DNA of 64,000 nt from Dipteris shenzhenensis (lineage: Eukaryota > Polypodiophyta > Polypodiopsida > Gleicheniales). The stretch lies in assembly GCA_047967505.1 (NCBI GenBank), contig CM106539.1, one strand, 5' to 3'. Below are positions 40,791-53,060 of this stretch, piece by piece; positions within the stretch are counted from its first letter, which is position 1; each line of letters begins with the position of its first letter. The notes under the pieces are model-generated. The model saw only the letters and a list, made by a program, of their open reading frames with translations, was not told the DNA's origin and made no database searches. The translations under genes were made by a program, and so were the position numbers.

Positions 40791-42396
40791 TGCATCTGAG
40801 TCAGTTGCCGGTGAGGCTGAGGGAGAGGAGCTTGAGGAGATGAGAGCATCATGGATTAGCAGTAGGAGAGTCCACCACGATGTGATACAACTGGACCTTC
40901 TTCGCCAGATGTGTTTTGCTTTTGTCACAAATGTTCCTTCATCCGGTTCACAGCTTATTTGTTCTTTGGACGCTGCCCTTCTGGTTTCCAGTCTTCGACA
41001 AGCTCAGCAGCTTGGGGTCTGTCTCTACTTTATGGGCAAGGTTTTATCTGCACCTCAACTTCGTCATTGGGCTGAAGTTGCAGTGGGTCAGGATTGCCTT
41101 TCCTCCTTTGTCTTTCTGGGCAAAGGTTTTTATTATGCCCACTGCTCTTCGACTGATGTGGTGGAGCAACTTGTCAGTCGTGCTGGTATTCATGGGGCTG
41201 GTTTCTTTGCTTATGTGATGCCCTAGTATCCACTATTTGATCCGTCTGCCTCTCTTCTGACTCACTGTCCGGTCTGGATTACCCTCAAAGCGTTGCCTCT
41301 GCCTCTTCTTCAGCATCTTCCTACTCTTGCAGCTTTTTTGGGGAGGCCTCTACATGTTCCGAGACAGGAGTTTTTGTAGGCTACTCGGGATGTTCGCCTT
41401 TGTATTTTATGGGATATGATGCAGCCCGTGCCCTCTACTCTGGATCTTGATTTGGGATTTGCTCACCGATGCGCATCAAGCTGCATTTTGCCTCTTTTCC
41501 TACAGCATGTTATCGGTGCCGGCAGGTTGGTCATTTTGCACGTGCTTGCCCTTCGGCTTCCATAACCACTCCTCCTGCTCCTTCTACAGGAAAGTTTACT
41601 CTTCCTTCTCCTCTGGTTTCTGCTAAGGCTTTACTGGATAAGCCTTCTTTTACTACTCTGAAGCATCGCTGGAGGAAGGTAGAAAAATCACAGGTTAATC
41701 TTCTCTTGCTGAACAAGTTCAGGATCCGACTCCCATTGAGCATCATTAGCCTCCTTCTCCTCTAGATATGGATGTGCCCCTTGCAGAGGGGATCATACAG
41801 GATGCTGCACATGCTCTTTCTCAGGTTGATCCTCAAAGTGAAGCTGAAATGCCGAGTCCTGCTTTATCAGATGCAGCTCTTTCGTCAGAGGATACAAATG
41901 TTGATCTAGCTCCTTTGCCTCTGATGCCTATGCCAGAGTCTTCTTCTGTTCGGGATGTAGAAGTGCCTTTTATACTGGAATCTTTTCATCCCATGTTACA
42001 ACAGGTTTTTGACCCTGTGATTCAGAAATTTCGGGTACCAGTCTATATCAAGAAGAATCACAAGGGCAAAAAACAGATGGTTTTTATTGATGGTGTGGTT
42101 TCATCACTGCATCAGTTTTTACAGAGTAATAATTTGAAGCTAGAGGATGCTGTGTTTGATCCTCCTCTAGCTTGATATGTAACTTTTTACTTGGCTGCCT
42201 CATGACTTTTGCTCTGAGACTTTCCTTGTAATTTTTTTTCTTGTACTTATTTGGTGGGTTTTTACCTCTTTTTGAGGTTTCCCACACAAAAATACAACAT
42301 TTTACTAAAAAATATATGTGTGTGTGTGTGTGGAAATTTTCATGTACATTGATTTCATGTTAATTTTATAGTTACTGGTTTCACCAAAAAAAAAAG
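40790..42396 (+). mobile_element. ORF1-only L1-like element (half-LINE)
   Basis: Carries an L1-like ORF1 and a 3' UTR ending in TTTCACC plus A10 (42387-42396), the same end as the third L1 piece downstream (TTTCACCC plus A7). No endonuclease or RT lies between the ORF1 stop (42173-42175) and the A-tail 220 bases later. Its 5' end merges with LINE-H near 40790. Confidence 0.65.
40820..42175 (+). pseudogene. L1-like ORF1 (DUF4283-like domain and zinc knuckle)
   Basis: The N-terminal domain reads GVCLYFMGKVLSAPQLRHWA, GKGFYYAHCSSTDVVEQLV and CPVWITLKALPLPLL, interrupted by TAG stops at 41224-41226 and 41378-41380. RLCILWDMMQPVPSTL and a CX2CX4HX4C knuckle, CYRCRQVGHFARAC, follow at about 41509-41551. 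After an acidic linker, 41768-42175 ends with FRVPVYIKKNHKGKKQMVFI and SLHQFLQSNNLKLEDA, a C-terminus absent from L1-1 and L1-2 ORF1. Such proteins bind LINE RNA. Confidence 0.75.
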
Positions 42397-42425
42397 TGTG
42401 TGGTGTGTGAGAAGTGTGAGAGAGA

Positions 42426-42456
<31 letters not shown>

Positions 42457-42465
42457 GTGTGGGTG
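42397..42465. repeat. (GT)n tract at the L1-1 start
   Basis: GTGTGTGGTGTGTGAG, then a second longer (GT)n at 42427-42456. GTGTGTGTGTGGTGTGTGG at 48240 and GTGTGTGTGGAGG at 54408 follow the next two A-tails. Confidence 0.85.
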
Positions 42466-42504
42466 AGAGCTCGTTGCCCGTCAGCGTCCGGTGCCCTCCA
42501 GCCA

Positions 42505-42832
42505 TCGTACGGCAGTTTCCGTACAGATCCCAGCACCGCTTCAGCTGCTCCGTACAGGCGTGCCTTTGCTGCTGCTCTTCCATAACCTTTCGTACAGCCC
42601 CTTGGAGTGTGTGTATAGTCCACGGTATCTTTATGCGATTTCAGCCAGGTGTACGTGTTTTGGTATTTCGTCCTTGCCAAGTACCCTTCGCAGATTCGTC
42701 CGTACGTTGTACGATCGTCGTACGGTGTCCGTACGACCGTACGATTACGTACTTGCACTGTATTTCCGTACAGTTAGCCTCCCCCCGTGCAGCCTGTGCA
42801 TATTTCAATACAGCTCGTCGTAGTCCGTACAG
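42505..42832 (+). promoter_or_regulatory. GTAC-rich array in the L1-1 leader
   Basis: Fourteen GTAC words in about 330 bases, six of them in TCCGTAC and several as CGTACG palindromes. It precedes ORF1 by about 230 bases. LINE promoters are internal and lie in the 5' UTR, so a transcription factor array here is plausible. SBP-box proteins are the best-known plant GTAC-core binders. Confidence 0.6.
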
Positions 42833-43068
42833 CCCAGCACCTCTTGTCGTATAAGCTTTCGGGGTTTCTTTGCTTCGTTGTCTTCCCGAACAGCCCTGTT
42901 TTTTTTTCACCAAAATCTTACCTTTCCCTCTACTTTTCTCCTCACTAGCTATACTCTCCTCCCCCTCCCTTGTGGGCTTCCTGTGGATACTCCTGTGGTT
43001 TTCACTACCCCTTTACAGGTATTTTATTCCCAAGCTCCCCCTCATACAAAGTTATGGCAGAATACTCA

Positions 43069-44289
43069 TATGAAAAAACGTTCCAAAAGTAGCGCTCGGC
43101 TCCCTGCAAGAAGCAAAAGCAGGTTGAGGGTCAGCATGACCCGGTGCATGACACTCTTGAGGCTCAACTAGTATATGATGTCATGCATGAAGGATTTGCA
43201 GATACGAGAAAAGAATGGAAAGACTCAGTTCCCTCAGTTGGCATCATGGTTGAGGTTGATGAAATTGTGGATCCAGTCAGAGAATATGCTAAGAATGCAG
43301 TCATATTATTTTTTCCAGGCCGGATGCCACCTGCTGCAGAGATAGGCAACTGGCTGACACACACATTGGCTGGCTCTTTTGTTCGTAAAGTACATTATGC
43401 AGCCAGGGGCTTTTTTGAGGTGATCATGGTGGATGAGATCCACAGACAAATGCTTTTGGAACACTCGCCTCTCTTTTTTGGGCAGCAAATGGTGCATGTT
43501 TTGCCATGGTCTCCCACACGGGACTTTCAGGCTTTAATCCGACACAGATGCCCGGTTTGGGTTGAAGTTGTTGACTTCCCACAATGTATGGCCTCACTTT
43601 TGCCTAAAATTGCAGCATCTTTAGGTAAAGTGGTCTGCCCACCACGGCCCAATGGAAACTCAAACAGATTTTGCATTCTTTGGGATACTGATAATCCCAC
43701 ACCGGACTCTTATTCGGTCACGGTGAATAATGTGAACATGGGCAGTGCTTTTTATAAACTCAAATGGGGTTTATTTGCAGGGGCCTGTTTTGAATGCAAA
43801 AGGTTTGGACACATGGCTTCACAGTGTCCACTGAACCTACATAAAATGCCTCATGTCACCTTGCCAGTCCACATGCCCACTAAAGATGCTCCTACTCCAG
43901 TTGCAAACAAAAACAAAAGCAGTAGACAGCATTCTGGGAGTCAGGATAAAGGCAAAGATTCAGTAGCTACCAATGCGAATCTCACTTCACATTCACCTCC
44001 TGCTACTCAATCCTTGTCCAAAGGAAAGCAACCTTCAACTGATGGCTGGCAGAGCCCAAGAAAGGTTATTTCTGCTCGAAGAATTCCACCCCCTCGCACT
44101 TGGAATGGTGCCTCTTCTAGCGGAAACACCCTAGAGATCAATACAGGAATTGGGATTACATGGGCTGCAGTAACAGCCAGCAGAACACTCTTCCCTGAAG
44201 AAGAGGTTGCTGCTTTGCTGTCTTCTTCTCAGGCGACTACTTCTTCTCAGGGGCGAGGCCTCGACCCTGAGATAGAAATGCAAGGCTGA
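43069..44289 (+). pseudogene. L1-1 ORF1: RNA-binding protein
   Basis: The ATG at 43069 gives a basic N-terminus (MKKRSKSSARLPARSKSR) that leaves frame near 43130. The main frame, 43144-44289, has no ATG at its start. It contains AVILFFPGRMPPAAEIGNWL, VHYAARGFFEVIMVD, MVHVLPWSPTRDFQALI and HRCPVWVEVVDFP, a DUF4283-like fold. A CX2CX4HX4C knuckle, CFECKRFGHMASQC, follows at about 43789-43830, then a Ser/Lys-rich tail. One frameshift is enough to explain the break. It probably coats the element RNA, as LINE ORF1 proteins do. Confidence 0.82.
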
Positions 44290-44345
44290 CCTCATGCATT
44301 TTGCTGCTGTACATAGTTGTTACATTACTATAAATATCTGTATAT

Positions 44346-47300
44346 ATGACTGCTCACATCACCTGTTTTACACTCAATGTCCAGGGCATGTGTGACAGTA
44401 GGAAATGGAAATCTGTGTGGTTGTACATCAACAGATTTCAACCTGACATAGTGGCATTACAAGAGCACAACCAACATATTTATGCAGGCAAGACAGGACA
44501 CTACTGTGGGTATGACATTTTCTATGCTGGGGAGCACTCTTTCTCAGAGGTTGTCCTTCTGATCAAACATGAGCTTCAACCAGTCATTGCATTAAATGAC
44601 AACAAAGGCAGATGGCTTGTTCTCCAATGCATTATTAGAGGAGAGGTGTTTGAATTTGCTTCAGTTTATGCACCTCAGTCATCTCGAGACAGAACTGTAA
44701 TTTGGCATTCTATGCAACAATACCCGTGGAGATCTCATGCCTACATATGTGGGGATTTCAATAATGCTCCACAACAGGGAGACAACACTTCCAGCCACGA
44801 TCATATGTTAGCTCCTGAAAGGCATGCCTGGTCTCAACTACTCTTGCATTTGGATCTAGTGGACCTTTGGAAGGAATTGCAGCCTTTGTCACCGGGCTAT
44901 ACTTTTCAACATAATGCTCTTTCCGCTTATAAGGCACGACTGGATCGCTGGTATAGTGTTGCTCCCCAACAAAATGGGGATTTCGCATGCAAAATGTGGA
45001 TTGACTACGCCTTTGTGCATTCAGACCAGGCACCACTATGGCTGTGGTTATCTTTTCATAAGATGCCAGATGATAGATTGCCACAAAGGCGACATTTAAT
45101 CATCAACAACAGTTATTTGCAACATGCTGAATTTAAGGCAATGGTCACTGAAGCAGCTCATTGTCTCTCATCAAGCAGCCATCTTCATGCTGATGATGCC
45201 TGGGCTTCTTTTATTTCTAAAATGCAAATGGTGATTAGAGTTTATGGCAAGTCTTACATGAAGACTCTGAGGGAAACCATTGCTCAGGCAAAGTCTACTT
45301 GTCAAGACCTCACTGAACTCAGTCATCATCGTTTGCTGTCCATGCATGAGCAAACCACATTATGTCAGGCAAGACTTTGTCTTAAACTAAATGATCACAG
45401 GAAACTGGCAAAATGGGAGACTAGAGCAAGACAAAGAGCCTTCACAGATAAAGGTTGCTCTTCCAAAGAATTTTTCAAGAGTTTGCATCATAGGAGAATC
45501 AAAACAGAAATTTGCAGAGTGCTTATGCCTGATGGATCATGGACTACTTCACGGTCACAGCTTGCCTCTGTTTGTGTGCATCACTTCTCTCAGCAATTTG
45601 GCTCTGCAGCTCCTCCCTCGCAACAGGTTTTGCTTGCACGAAATTTACTGTTGAAAAATGTTTCTCCAATCATTTCCCCTACTCAAGCTTTGGAATTGGA
45701 AGAACCCTTTACTGAGAGGGAACTGTCAGATGCCATCAAATCATGTGGCAGATGGAAATCCCCTGGATGGGATGGTTTGACAGTCGAGTTTTTTCTAGCA
45801 TACTGGCCCATTTTGAAGCATCCATTACTATCTATGGTGAATGCTGCATGGCAACATCAGAAAATGCCAAACACATGGAAGAGAGGTCTTGTTAAACTCC
45901 TTCCTAAAAAACAAATTTGTGAGTCTTTGGCAAACTGGAGACCTATCACTCTTATGCCTGTAATATACAAAGTCACTACCAAAATGATTGTTGCTCGGCT
46001 AAAGGGGTTTTTACATGATGGGTTGCATCCTGCGCAATATGGCTTTGTCCCGCGTAGGCATATCACCGATAACATTGCTAATGCCTACATTGGAATTGAA
46101 TATGCCAAATACACACAGCAGGATGTTCTGTTATTGCAAGTTGATATTGCCAAAGCTTTTGATACAGTTCAGTGGGATTTCATTTCATCGCGACTATGCA
46201 GGCTCTGGGTTTTGGCACAAAAATGCAGCAACTCATCAATTGGCTCTATCAAGATAGTGAAGCTGCCTGCATACTTTCAGGAGATATTTCTCCATCCTGG
46301 ACTCTTGCTTGCTCTGTCAGACAAGGATGCCCAGTGAGTGCTTTACTTTTTGCCATAGCCACTCATCCACTGCTTCAATATCTGGATCACCTCTTGGACA
46401 CGGACCAGCTGCACGGTTTGGAGATCCATGGCAGTCGCAGCATGATTGCTCAAGCATATGCCGATGATTCTTTCTTTACTCCAAAAAATACCTGGGCTGA
46501 TCTGTCCATGATTATGCATGCTCTTTCTACATATGGATTGGCTGCTGGCCTTCGGGTAAATTTTCAAAAATCAAAATTGTTGCCTTTACATTCACAGGAC
46601 TGGCACAACCTTTTGTGGCCTGGGGAAATTGTTCCTGCTTCTCAATTCATTCGACATCTTGATTATCCTTTAGGATGGGGACTCACCCGTTCACAACAAA
46701 CTGATTGGGTGCTAGTAAAGTTGAGGGCAAAACTTGAATATTGGAAGCTTGCAACTTGGCCATTACATGTTCGTCTGCGAATCACAATCCATTTTGATAG
46801 CATACATACAATTTTATCTACCTCTCACTATGTTTACTAAGGCAGATTTGGTTTCATTTATGTCAGCTATCATGGAAATTTTCTGGTGTTCAAAACATGG
46901 CAAGAAAAGTCTCAGATTACTCTCCATGCATCGTCTCTGTTCTCCAAAGATGCACGGGGGTCTGAACATTCTCAATATTCAAATGCATTTACTTGCTCAC
47001 AAGGGGAAAATGATGATGCAATTTCTACAAGGAGATCAGCCTTGGGCTTTTATGATTCGCTCTCTCTTATTACATCTTCATACATCTGCTTTTGGAAATT
47101 GGCAGCCTACTCAGTGGGATTTTTTATTTGGCTCTATCCAAGGCAAGATTAGAGGATGCCCATTTGTTTCTTCTCTGCTTCTTGATTGGAAACACATTTT
47201 ATCCCACTTGGAATGGAAAGGCAGGGACTCTCTCTTGGGCAACTCTTTGAGGGTAGATTATCTCTTTTGGTCTAAAGTATTCCACCCACCTTTGGCCATA

Positions 47301-48161
47301 CAAGAACCTCGACGTTCTTATTTTCTCTCCTTCAAAGGCATTTCATCTGTGGCGGATGTACTTCACGATGATGGCACAATTCTATCTTTTTCTTTGGCTG
47401 CTCGCAAATACGGCTTGGGAGCTCATTATCGTCCTTTATGGCATAAAATTTCAGCAATGCTCCAACCGTACTTGCCGATACCTCATTTAGAAATACAGCA
47501 TCGGCTTGAGGATTGGATTTTACGCTCTCCTTCGTCATATGTCTGTCCTTTGAAGCTTTCACATATCACAGTGTCATCATTGTATAGAGTGTTATTACCT
47601 CCACCTTGGATTTCCAACAGAGCAAATATTGTTTGGCATATGGATCGTCCAATGAAGTGGTGGAGAAAAAGGCTGCGTCTCCTTTGGCATTACAAAGTCC
47701 CTCTTCAACAACAGCTTTTTCTATGGCGAGTTCTCCTTGGCATTTTTCCATCTGGACAGTTACTCGCACACAGACATATTGCTTCAGCTGTTTGTCACAG
47801 ATGCTCGCACTCTACTGAATCAGTGCTCCACATCTTTTGGTCCTGTCCAAATACTTCTGATTTCATTGCTCTCATCAGACAGAGGCTTCGACAGCGATTT
47901 CCTACTGTTACTTTTGGCAGATTTTTCTGGTTGTTTGGATTTCATCCCCAGAGACAGGGTTTTGATTTATTTTTTATATGGGTGCGATATTGGACCCTAT
48001 GGACTTTATGGATGGATAGAAATCATAGAGTCTTTGGTGATCCACTATTTTCATCCTTTCTTTTTTTCAAACGATCTCTGCAACAATCATTCTACGATTG
48101 TTTTCAGACTCATTTGATTGATCAGGATGTGTATACAGCCTATACTGAGATCTTTTCTTGA
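44346..48161 (+). pseudogene. L1-1 ORF2: endonuclease, reverse transcriptase, zf-RVT
   Basis: Starts ATG at 44346. Endonuclease: FTLNVQGM, ALQEHNQH (Glu), ICGDFNNAP and LDRWYSV, but the SDH motif reads SDQAPL. RT: GRWKSPGWDGLTVEFF, NWRPITLMPVIYKV, QYGFVPRRHITDNIANAY and LLQVDIAKAFDTVQWDF. A shift into frame 2 near 46190 follows, then SVRQGCPVSALLFAI and YADD at 46457-46468. A second shift near 46790 restores frame 3 for the thumb and the finger CHRCSHSTESVLHIFWSC. The stop is at 48161. Two frameshifts and the H-to-Q change in endonuclease mark it as dead, yet no nonsense codon is present, so decay is recent. Confidence 0.9.
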
Positions 48162-48279
48162 GTAGTAGCTACTTCGTTTTTTGAAGCAGCTATGAATGTA
48201 ATTATTATATAGAAATAAAAGCTTTCTTCTCACAAAAAAGTGTGTGTGTGGTGTGTGGAAATTGAGCCTCGCCAGGATC

Positions 48280-48640
48280 CCGTACAGCTTCCCCTCCTCT
48301 CCGTACACCTGTACGGTCGCCGTACGTACAGGCTTGGCTCACCCCTGCGCAGCTCCGAGCAGTCCCGTACCTGTTTGCATCGCCATCGCTGTACTTTTTC
48401 TGAAGCCCCTTCCGTAGTCCGTACAACCATGTCCTTTTCCGTACAGTCTAGTCTCCCCGTGCCCCGCCAGCATCTCCGTCTAGTTCTGCTTCTTCCGTAC
48501 AGTCTCCACGTGCCCTGTCAGCATCTCCGTACGGTTCAGTTTCTTTCGTGCAGCCGCCTCCGTATATCCGTACAGTCCGTACAATCCCGTTTTACCCGTA
48601 TAATCCTGCACTTTTTCCGTACTGTTTACCCCGTACAAAC
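48280..48640 (+). promoter_or_regulatory. GTAC-rich array in the L1-2 leader
   Basis: Fifteen GTAC words in about 360 bases, eight in TCCGTAC, with TCCGTACAG the commonest form and TCCGTACAA present twice. The surrounding bases are clearly diverged from L1-1, whereas the motif density is kept. Confidence 0.6.
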
Positions 48641-48699
48641 CTTGCCGTATAGTTCTGGTTTTTTCTGCCACTTCATCGATCCTGCCCTACTTACCTCCA

Positions 48700-49904
48700 T
48701 GGAGGACCATCTTAAAAGTTATTCCCGGAAGGACTTGTCCTGAGACTCCAAAAGACATCAAGTCGATTTCTCTACCTCAGCCTCTATAGATGCTCACTAT
48801 GTTTTCGACATGCTCAAGGATGAATTTCACCACAGCCAGAAGGAGTGGGCCAAACCTCCCCCGGCCCTTAAGTATAAGCTGAAGCTGCCCTCATTGGTCA
48901 CTCCTCTCCGGAAGTTCTCTCAGCAAGCAGTTATCATTTTCTTCCCTGGGAAGTTACCTTCAGCAAATGATGTAGCTCAGTGGGTTCAGGCTTTGTTGGG
49001 AGGTTGCTTTGTTGAAGGAGTATACTTTGCTTCTCGAGGTTTTTATGAAGTGCACTTTTTGGATGCCTCATATCGTCAGCAGATATTGGAGATGTCCCCT
49101 CTATTCTATGGCAGACAAATGGTGCATGTCATGCCATGGTCGCCAAATAAGGATTATCACGGTCTCATTCGACATCACTGCCCTGTATGGGTTGAGGTAG
49201 TGGATTTTCCGGATTATATGAGGACTGAGTTACCAAGTCTGGCAGCTACTTTGGGGCAAGTTGTATGCCCACCCCATCCTTCGGGTAATCGAAATCGGTT
49301 TTGTGTTCTTTGGGATACAGATCACCCAACCCCTCCTTCCATTGCGGTAGAGGTGGAGGATGTTCCCTTGGGCGAAAAATATTTTGACTTGAAATGGGGA
49401 GTATTTGCAGGTGCTTGTTTCACATGTCACAAGTTTGGCCACCTAGCTTCACAGTGTCCTGCAGTCCTGCATCAGCTCCCACCTACAGCTATTGCTCCAT
49501 AAAATACTTCCCCTCCAACTTATGGTCCGGGGCCTAAGGCTATGCCTAGCAAGTTGGGTGATGTGGCATCTAAATTTGTCCCTCCCAAAGAAAATGTGGT
49601 CCAGGTTTCAGCCAAGCAAAAGGATAAGGGAAAGGGCAAAATTTCAGAATCTAATGCCTCTCCCCAGGGTGCCTGGCAGCAACCCAAAAAGGTATTTGCG
49701 CTCAAGCCACGACCATTACAATCTCGGCATTGGGATGCCTCTACTTCCACCCCTGGTCAGGCCTCTACCCCTACTGATAGCTTGACTTCTCAACTGTGGG
49801 TTGATGTGCTCAAGAGGGGCATCCCTGTATGTGGCAATGATGAGGACTATAGAGCTAATGATCCAGGAGGCCAGGTGGATGTCGATGTCATGGCTGAGGC
49901 CTGA
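48700..49904 (+). pseudogene. L1-2 ORF1: RNA-binding protein
   Basis: MEDHLKSYSRKDLS leads into a TGA at 48741-48743. The frame then runs on: VFDMLKDEFHHSQKEWAKPP, AVIIFFPGKLPSANDVAQWV, GVYFASRGFYEVHFLD, MVHVMPWSPNKDYHGLIRHH and a perfect knuckle CFTCHKFGHLASQC. A TAA at 49501-49503 (ATAP*NTSPP region) and a frame change follow, and the Lys/Gln-rich tail ends DVDVMAEA. It is about 50% like L1-1 ORF1 by eye. Confidence 0.85.
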
Positions 49905-49952
49905 CAGCTTATACCTTTACTATGTTTTTTGGTTTGGCTGTACATATCTTCT

Positions 49953-52900
49953 ATGTCTACTTCAATTACTTGCATTACATACAATGTTCAAGGTCTTTGC
50001 AATGTCAATAAGTGGAGACTTTTTTGGCACTATGTACATAGAATGCACCCCGATGTAATTTCTTAACAGGAACACAACCAACACTTCTTGGCTGGCCTGC
50101 AAGGCCACTTTGCTGGTTATGATATCTTTTATGCTGGTACAATGCACTTTTCGGGGGTATGCATGCTGGTGAAACATGATATGCAGCCCACGGTTGCTCA
50201 CAATGACCCCCAGGGTCGATGGATGGTGATCAGATGCATCTGTCATGCTGATCTTTATGAAATAGCATCTGTTTATGCCTCTCAAACTTCTGCGACAAGA
50301 GCTCAAATGTGGGCCTACCTCAAACAATATCCATGGCTGTCTAATGCCTTTTTGTGTGGAGACTTTAATAACTCGCCTACCATCCAAGACAACACCACTC
50401 ATCGTTCTCACATGATCCCCACTGAGCTTCGACATTGGGAGGATATGCTTTCTTTCTTGCATGTCGAAGATTTATGGCTCTCAACAAGGGATAGAAATAT
50501 GGGTTATACATATCGTCACAATGCCTTTACTCCTTACTGGGCTCGACTTGACAGATGGTATTTGTTGCATGCTCAGCAGTATGCTAGTTTCACATGTGCA
50601 CTATGGGTTGACCATTCCCTCTTGCTATCTTATCACTTTCCAGTATGCTTGACATTATCTATAGCACGTCTGACAGATGATATGCCTTTTTTTGGTTGTC
50701 GCCTACTCCATGTTAATAGTGCTTATTTGCTTCATCAACAATTTCAGAACATGGTGAGAGTGGCTGTCCGCCCCCTCCTCTTACATGCTCAGGAGGACAT
50801 GGATTTCGCTTGGATCAGTCTTGCCCATCGCTTGCAGGCTGTTATTCAAGATTATGGACGGAGTTACATGGGAAACCTCAGGCTTAAGCTGAAATGGGCT
50901 CAATCTCACAAGCAACAAATGGATGTAATCAGCTCTTATAGGCAGCTCACCTGCTCTGAACAGGATTCTTGCGCTTATGCGGTTCAAATCATCCATCAAA
51001 ATGATCTTCGCAAATTAAAGAAGTGGCAAATCCGAGCTCGCATGAAACCCCTTTTGGATAAGGGCTGCTCCTCCAAAGCCTTCTTTAAAAGCCTGCATGC
51101 GGATAGGCGAAAGGAGTATATTTGCAGGATCAGGCAAGATGATGGCACCTGGACCACCTCCAAATCAGAATTGGAATCGCAATGCTCTAGTCATTTCCAG
51201 CATCTCTTTTCTCCTCAACCTGATCATTCCATGCAAGTGAATGCAGCTAGGTCTCAATTTCTTATGCATGTTCAGCCTATATTGTCTCGGGAACAGGCTC
51301 ATGCATTGGAGCAGCCCTTTATGCTTAATGAACTGGATGATGCTTTGAGTCATTTACGTAAAGGCAGCTCTCCTGGTTGGGATGGATTGACTGTTGAATT
51401 TTTCCGTGCATTTTGGGGTGATCTCAAGAACACTCTTCTTCTTATGATCAATCATGCTTGGGCAGAACAATCTCTTCCTCCTTCTTGGAAACATGGCCTT
51501 GTCAAATTGATCCCCAAAAAAAGGTTGTGTGAGACAATGGCTGATTAGCGGCCCATATCTCTTATGCCAGTCATTTACAAACTCATTGCCAAAATGATTG
51601 TCCTCAGGGTTCGATTTATCTTGCAAGCAGGACTTCATCCCAGGCAGTATGGGTTTGTTCCCAAAAGGCAGATTACTGACAATATCTCCAATGCTTTGCT
51701 TGCAATTGAGTATGCCAAATATTCTAAACAAGATGTTCTCATTCTGCAAGTGGACATTGCGAAAGCATTTGACACTGTCCATTGGGATTTTATTTCTCAG
51801 ACTATGCATAAATTGGGATTTGGCCCTCGCTGGTCCATATTATTTACTGGTTCTATTCTCATGCCACTGCGCAGTGTTTGCTTGGTAGTGGGTTGTCAAG
51901 GACATGGACTATGACCCGTTCAATGAGACAGGGTTGCCCTCTTAGTTCGCTACTGTATGCCATTGCTACTCATCCGTTATTGTTGCATATGGACCATCTT
52001 GCAGATACAGGGCAGCTTCATGGCTTGCAAATTCCAAGGACACAGCCGTTTCTTGCACAGGCATATGCTCATGATTCATATTTCATGCCCAGGAATTCTC
52101 AAAGTGACCTCTCTCATTTGATGCATACTCTGAATGATTTTGGCATAGCTCTTGGACTGCATATCAACTTTCAGAAATCGAATCTTTTAGCATTGAAAGA
52201 AGCTGATTGGCATGCACTTCTCTGGCCAGGCCACATTATTTCTTCCCATACTATTGTGAGGCATTTAGGGTATCCCATTGGCTGGAATATTACCCCTCAA
52301 CAACAGCTCAAATGGGTGCTTCAAAAGATTAACAAGAAGCTGGAATACTGGCACTTGTTCACTTGGGCTCTACATGTTCGACTTCGGATAGTACAGTCTA
52401 TCATTATGGCATATGTGCAATTTTATTTGCCTCTTCTTCCCTGGTCTTTTAAGCATTTGGCTTCCTATATGTCCTAGGCTATGGAGATATTTTGGAAAAG
52501 CAAATCTCACAAAAAGGCTTTGCGACTACTTCCCATGCAGTTTGTTTGTTCTCCTAAGACTCATGGGGGACTGAATATTCTCAATCTTCAGTTTCATATG
52601 TTGGCAAGAAAGAGCACTATGATTGCTGATTTTTTTCAGCAAAAACAGCCATGGGCTATTATGTTAGCAGCTATGTGTGGAAACATGACATCCCATGCAT
52701 ATGGGCATTGGATTACAGATCACTGGGAAGCAGTCATGACCACATTTCAGGGGAAAATTCCTGGTTGTCCTGTTTCTACTGCTTTTATTCATGATTGGAA
52801 GAGAATTCTCTCTTATGCTAAATGGTCAGGTGCTTCTTCCCATCATGGTAATTCTCTTCGCTTGGAAAGCATCCATTGGAGCAAGGTGTTTGAATCGCCT

Positions 52901-53060
52901 CTTGCTTTACAGGCACCTATTAAAGCATATAATCTTATGAAATTGGGCATAAGATTTGTCGGAGATGTTGTGGATCAACATGGTTATGTGCTTTCATTTC
53001 CACAAGCTTGCAGGACATTCCCCCTGGGTCTGCATCATAGGCCCATTTGGAGAATACTTA
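49953..53060 (+). pseudogene. L1-2 ORF2: endonuclease and reverse transcriptase
   Basis: ATG 49953, CITYNVQGLC, a TAA where L1-1 has Leu (VIS*QEHN), then 50088-51548 with FLCGDFNNSP, LDRWYLL, SPGWDGLTVEFFRAFW and KLIPKKRLCETMAD. The next codon is TAG in place of the conserved Trp of NWRPI. RT continues ISLMPVIYKLIAKMI and LQVDIAKAFDTVHWDF, a frame change at 51890, then SMRQGCPLSSLLYAIA. The catalytic motif is YAHD at 52064-52075 instead of YADD. A further TAG lies at 52478-52480. RT activity is excluded. Confidence 0.88.

Larger units (their letters stand above)
42397..48239 (+). mobile_element. L1-1: long L1-like LINE
   Basis: A (GT)-rich 5' end, GTAC-rich leader, ORF1, a 56-base gap, ORF2 with endonuclease, RT and zf-RVT finger, then a short 3' UTR with AATAAA and A6. 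ORF2 has two frame changes. It begins directly after the A-tail of the ORF1-only element, and the next element begins directly after its own A-tail. Confidence 0.92.
48240..53060 (+). mobile_element. L1-2: long L1-like LINE lacking its own 3' end
   Basis: Starts at the (GT)n after the L1-1 A-tail. GTAC-rich leader, ORF1, a 48-base gap, then ORF2 up to the region after the RT thumb, where the plus-strand match stops at about 53060 (FPLGLHHRPIWRILTTI). What follows is an inverted segment of a different copy. Confidence 0.88.
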
